From: Streptomyces sp. NBC_00683
GTDB taxonomy: Bacteria > Actinomycetota > Actinomycetes > Streptomycetales > Streptomycetaceae
Assembly: GCF_036226745.1 (NCBI RefSeq)
Contig: NZ_CP109013.1
Location: forward strand, 3,534,001 to 3,598,000
Reading direction: 5' to 3'
Length of the DNA stretch: 64,000 bases
Shown: positions 60,433 to 64,000 of the stretch, piece by piece
How positions within the stretch are numbered: the stretch's first letter is position 1
How the letters are laid out: the number at the start of each line of letters is the position of its first letter
Position numbers and translations under genes: made by a program
The notes under the pieces: generated by a model
Seen by the model: only the letters and a program-made list of their open reading frames with translations
Told to the model about the DNA's origin: nothing
Databases searched by the model: none

Positions 60433-60753
60433 GGCTACTAGTAGTCCTGTCTCTCATAACGCTCTGGAACCCGGGAGTTCTAAGAACTCCACCTCCGACC
60501 CACGCGGTCGGGCGTGTCGCATCCCCTCTACGAAAATCTCCCGAAGGAAATCCCAACCAAGGGGGTGCGGGCCTGAGACCTCGCGGCCGGGGGCGAAACA
60601 CCCACCGGGTGCCTGGTCTGCGCCCTGCTGAACTTCCCGAAAGATTCCCGTACGTCCGACCCGCATGGGGTCGACGAGTACTGTGGGACTCGCTTCCGGT
60701 CCTCCCGGCGGGAGGCGCGCAGCATTGACACTCAACCGAGCAACCTGGCTAGT
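60433..60753 (-). promoter_or_regulatory. Leader and promoter region of the S10 block
   Basis: The 447-bp region between rpsJ and the GNAT start has no gene. On the rpsJ side it contains a GGAGTTC-TAA-GAACTCC hairpin (60474-60490), a UUCG-type hairpin (60536-60551), and a CGACC/GGTCG stem near 60506-60520. A classical -35/-10 pair for rpsJ is not evident. A structured leader would fit autogenous control, by analogy with L4 in other bacteria. Confidence 0.5.
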
Positions 60754-60755
60754 GT
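60725..60755 (+). promoter_or_regulatory. Plus-strand promoter toward the GNAT gene
   Basis: TTGACA (60725-60730) with TAGTGT (60750-60755); the 19-nt spacer is 1-2 nt longer than usual. It points at the GNAT start at 60880. Confidence 0.5.
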
Positions 60756-60879
60756 GCCATACGGGTCGCAGGCCTGGCCAATCGGGCGGAGGATCTTACC
60801 CCCCGTGGTCGGATGGTCAAACGCGGGCACGCCCGGGGCTGTCACCGGGCCCCCGTACCCCTCCTGCGAAACTCTCCCC

Positions 60880-61341
60880 GTGGATACGAACACGGCCCCT
60901 GCCTGGACGCTGCGGCTCGCTGACCTGCGGGACCTCGAGACGATCGTGGAGCTCCGGGCGGCCGTGATGCGCCCCGACCTGGAGCGTCTGGGCCGCTACG
61001 ACGAACATCGCGTACGACAGCGCCTGCGGGACGCCTACGTCCCCGCGCACACCTCGGTCGTGGAGGCCGACGGGGTCTTCGCGGGCTGCGTCGCCCTGCG
61101 CCCGCGTGAGGGCGGCGGCCTCTGGCTGGAGCACTTCTACCTCTCCCCCGCTCTCCAGGGCCGCGGGCTCGGCTCCGCGGTCCTGCGCGCACTCCTGGCC
61201 CGCACGGACGCCGAGGGCACCACCGTCCGGCTGAACGTGCTCCAGGGCAGCGCGGCAAGGCGTCTGTACGAGCGCCACGGCTTCGTCCTGGAGGACGAGG
61301 ACCCCGTCGACGTCTTCATGGTCCGCGCACCGAGGACCTGA
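60880..61341 (+). CDS. GNAT family N-acetyltransferase
   Basis: 153 residues. Acetyl-CoA motif PALQGRGLGSAVLRALL (about 83-99), ARRLYERHGFVLEDEDPV near the C-terminus. Substrate unknown. The GTG at 60880 gives VDTNTAPAWTLRLADLRDLE; there is no Shine-Dalgarno, and the frame extends to 60754. Inserted, with the next gene, between the S10 block and tuf in opposite orientation. Confidence 0.85.
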   Translation: MDTNTAPAWTLRLADLRDLETIVELRAAVMRPDLERLGRYDEHRVRQRLRDAYVPAHTSVVEADGVFAGCVALRPREGGGLWLEHFYLSPALQGRGLGSAVLRALLARTDAEGTTVRLNVLQGSAARRLYERHGFVLEDEDPVDVFMVRAPRT

Positions 61342-61479
61342 CCGGGGCAACCTGCCCGCGCGCATCTCCGTCTATCCCCCCGCAGGACCGGGCCGACCGA
61401 CCCTGACCTGCACCGAGTTGGTCGTACGCAGCACAGGGTCGCCCATGCGTCCGCTGCGGGGGAAGCGGAAGCGGACGGA

Positions 61480-63540
61480 GTGCGCGGCGTGACGGATCGA
61501 TCTGCCCTGCCCGGAAGAGGGGTGCCCCGGCGCACCGCCCTGCTGGCGGCCACCGCGACGGCCGCCCTCAGCGCCTGTTCCGTACCGGCCCCCCGGCGCC
61601 GCAACCCCACGCCGAACCCCGCCCCGGGCTTCCCGATCAGCAGTACGCGGCGGGCCCTGCTCATGCAGATACTCGCCCACCCGGACGACGACCTGTACTT
61701 CATGAACCCGGACACCCGGCAGCTGCTCGACGCCGGGACGCCCCTGGTCTGCGTCTATCTCACGGCGGGCGAGGCCGACGGCGTCAACAAGGTCCCCGGT
61801 GCCGGGCGGCCGGCCCCGGACCGGGCCGCGTACTCCTCCTCACGCCATCAGGGCCTCCGGCAGGCGTACGCGACCCTCCTCGGGCTCGGCAGGTTCACCC
61901 CCTGGCAGCGGTCCGTCGTCACCCTGCACGGCCGCCACCGGGCCGAGATCAACGTCCTCGCGAACGGCGCGCGCCGGGTCGAGCTGATCTTCCTCAACAC
62001 CGCCATGCACACCTCGCACGGCCGTCTCGGGCTGCCGAGCCTCTGGCGGGACCGCCACCTCGTCCTGCGTACCGTCGTCGCCGCCGACTCACCGCTGCGC
62101 AGGGCCGGTTCCTACACGTACGAGGGTCTCGTCGACGTCATCGCCGGGCTCCTGGAGCGCTACCGGCCCACCGTCGTCCACACCCTGGACCCCGACCCGG
62201 ACATCCAGCACAGCCCCGAGGCGGTCCGCCGGCGGGACAGCGAGCAGCGCGGCTACTCCGACCACGCCGACCACACGGCGGCCGGCTGCTTCGCCTGGGC
62301 GGCGATGATCCGCTGGGTGGCGCGGTCGACCGGGGACGGCGGTGCCGTACCCGGCTTCGCCGTCACCTCGTTCCGCGGGTACTACAACCGCCACTGGCCC
62401 AAGAACCTGCCGCCCGGTGTGCTGGCCGAGAAGGCCGGCCACCTCGTCCCGTACGGCGGGTCCCCGGACTGGGAGTGCGGCAATCCGTCCGGGTGCGGGG
62501 ACTACAACGTCGGCGGCGACCGCCCCCTGACCAACAGGAAGGGCTGGGTCCGCTCCACCCACCACCGCTACCCGGGGGCCCGCCCCGCCGTCGCCGCCGA
62601 GCCGGACGGGCGACTCGTCGCCTACGGGGTACTGGGGCTGCGCGCGGTCCGGTGGCGCGAGAGCGCACCCGGCAGCGGGGTCTGGGACGAACCGGACGAC
62701 CTCGGCGGCGGCCCGCTCGCCCCGTCCCTGGGCTCGGCGGTGCTGCCCGACGGCAGGCAGCTGCTCCTCGGGCTGCGCTTCGCCGCGCTCGGCGGCCACG
62801 GCAGCGACAACGAGCGCGAGATAGTGCTGCTGGAGCAGCGCTCCCCCGGCGGCGGCTTCCGTGCCTGGCGGGGCCTCGGCAACCCCGCCCGGGGTCAGGA
62901 CCACGGGCGCCGCATCGGCGTCCCGGTGGCCGTCACGGCCCCCGACGGGCGGGTCCACCTCTTCGTGAGGAACGCCGAGAAGGGCCTCAGCACGCGGGTG
63001 CGCGACGCGGCGGGCCGCTGGAGCGGCTGGCGGGACCTGGGCGGCGGCGCGGTCCAGGACGGGCTGAGCACGGCGGTGGACGGAGCGGGCCGCGTCCACG
63101 TCCACGCGGCCGGCCGTCACGCCGTGCACCACTGGACCCAGGACGCGCCCGGCGACGGGCTGACCGCCCGCGCCGAGCTCACCGGGGCGCCGGTACCCGG
63201 AGACCCGCCGACCGCGCTCGTGGGCGCCGACGGGTCCGTGGAGCTGTTCTACCGGGCCCGCGCGTCGTCCCGGCTGACGGCGGTGCGGGCGGGGGCCGCC
63301 GCGGACCGCGACGACTTCGACGGGTACGGGCCCGTGGCCGCCGCCCCCGCCCCGCTCGGCCCGATGCTGCTCGGCCGCACCGAGGAGGGCCTGATCCAGC
63401 TCCGTACCGGCCGGGGCCTCTCCGTACGGACCCGGGGGCCCGCGGCCCTCGACGGAACCGCGCTCCACCTCGGCGCGGACGGCCGCCCCGCGGTGGTGGG
63501 CCTGGGACCGGACGCCGTGCCGTGGATCTGGCGGCCGTAG
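61480..63540 (+). CDS. Secreted PIG-L deacetylase with propeller-like C-terminus
   Basis: 686 residues. N-terminus has twin-Arg (VPRRTALLAA) and lipobox LSAC with Cys33, so a Tat-exported lipoprotein is likely. PIG-L/LmbE domain about 60-330 with the zinc motif AHPDDD (66-71), HTLDPDPD and DHADHTAAG. The last 340 residues hold repeats (SAPGSGVWDEPDDLGGG, FRAWRGLGNPA, GRWSGWRDLGGG) like a lectin-type propeller (PLL/tachylectin). Likely removes N-acetyl groups from an extracellular glycan held by the repeats. Start GTG 61480 or 61489. Confidence 0.85.
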   Translation: MRGVTDRSALPGRGVPRRTALLAATATAALSACSVPAPRRRNPTPNPAPGFPISSTRRALLMQILAHPDDDLYFMNPDTRQLLDAGTPLVCVYLTAGEADGVNKVPGAGRPAPDRAAYSSSRHQGLRQAYATLLGLGRFTPWQRSVVTLHGRHRAEINVLANGARRVELIFLNTAMHTSHGRLGLPSLWRDRHLVLRTVVAADSPLRRAGSYTYEGLVDVIAGLLERYRPTVVHTLDPDPDIQHSPEAVRRRDSEQRGYSDHADHTAAGCFAWAAMIRWVARSTGDGGAVPGFAVTSFRGYYNRHWPKNLPPGVLAEKAGHLVPYGGSPDWECGNPSGCGDYNVGGDRPLTNRKGWVRSTHHRYPGARPAVAAEPDGRLVAYGVLGLRAVRWRESAPGSGVWDEPDDLGGGPLAPSLGSAVLPDGRQLLLGLRFAALGGHGSDNEREIVLLEQRSPGGGFRAWRGLGNPARGQDHGRRIGVPVAVTAPDGRVHLFVRNAEKGLSTRVRDAAGRWSGWRDLGGGAVQDGLSTAVDGAGRVHVHAAGRHAVHHWTQDAPGDGLTARAELTGAPVPGDPPTALVGADGSVELFYRARASSRLTAVRAGAAADRDDFDGYGPVAAAPAPLGPMLLGRTEEGLIQLRTGRGLSVRTRGPAALDGTALHLGADGRPAVVGLGPDAVPWIWRP

Positions 63541-63577
63541 GCGGACGGAACGGCCGTCACGGAATCCCGGGCATGCC

Positions 63578-63621
63578 GAAGGGCCCCGGTCCACCGCTTG
63601 CGCGGCGGGCCGGGGCCCTTC
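63578..63621. terminator. Bidirectional terminator between PIG-L gene and tuf
   Basis: GAAGGGCCCCGG (63578-63589) and CCGGGGCCCTTC (63610-63621), perfect 12-bp stem with a 20-nt inner part that can fold again (CCGC/GCGG). It lies 38 nt after the PIG-L stop and 43 nt beyond the tuf stop. Confidence 0.88.
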
Positions 63622-63663
63622 TTGGTGCTCTGTGCGGAGCTACCAGGTCAGACGATCAAGTAA

Positions 63664-64000
<337 letters not shown>

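Overview
The window is high-GC actinobacterial DNA, almost certainly from a Streptomyces chromosome core. The case rests on side-by-side BldM and WhiD homologues (developmental regulators), a ShbA/SigD-type sigma factor next to guaB, a zinc-type (C+) S14 and L36, HrcA/CIRCE control of groES-groEL1, many ATGA/TGATG start-stop overlaps, and start sites with a -10 box 6-7 nt upstream (leaderless candidates). The species cannot be fixed from sequence alone.

Layout: 1-5.6 kb holds a truncated membrane protein, guaB3, guaB, the ECF sigma gene, bldM and divergent whiD. 5.7-10.4 kb holds a LysR regulator, a MOSC protein, an SDR and the groES-groEL operon with two CIRCE operators. 10.7-18.7 kb holds a lipoprotein deacetylase, a methyltransferase with a THUMP-like tail, a transmembrane Ser/Thr kinase, and a YciI/DGPF - ECF42 sigma - VOC cluster in which the sigma gene is frameshifted. 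18.4-27.3 kb is a minus-strand run for the t6A tRNA modification (tsaE, tsaB, tsaD) with rimI, alr, nnr and acpS, interrupted by a plus-strand YkuD-like secreted protein and a small ORF behind a sharp palindrome. glmS follows.

29.2-33.6 kb stands out. Its base composition is visibly lower in GC, and it carries a WXG100-like protein, a 726-residue helical protein with a glycine-rich membrane-like segment, a Cys-rich membrane protein and a VapBC toxin-antitoxin pair. It sits between glmS and coaA and looks like an acquired accessory island; this is the best candidate for an undescribed system.

33.8-43.1 kb holds coaA, a DUF389 membrane protein, glmM, rplM-rpsI, an ABC-F ATPase and two unrecognised proteins. 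43.1-60.4 kb is the ribosomal protein supercluster on the minus strand, read rpsJ to truA: S10-spc-alpha order with secY, adk, map, infA and rpoA, and no rpsD between rpsK and rpoA. Strong internal hairpins lie between rpsQ and rplN and between rplO and secY. The window ends with a plus-strand GNAT, a secreted PIG-L deacetylase fused to a propeller-like repeat domain, and the 3' end of tuf.

Functionally, guaB/guaB3 (GTP supply), glmS/glmM (UDP-GlcNAc), alr, coaA and acpS are housekeeping precursor enzymes; the t6A genes, truA and the ribosomal genes serve translation; bldM/whiD/shbA tie the left end to sporulation and principal sigma factor control.
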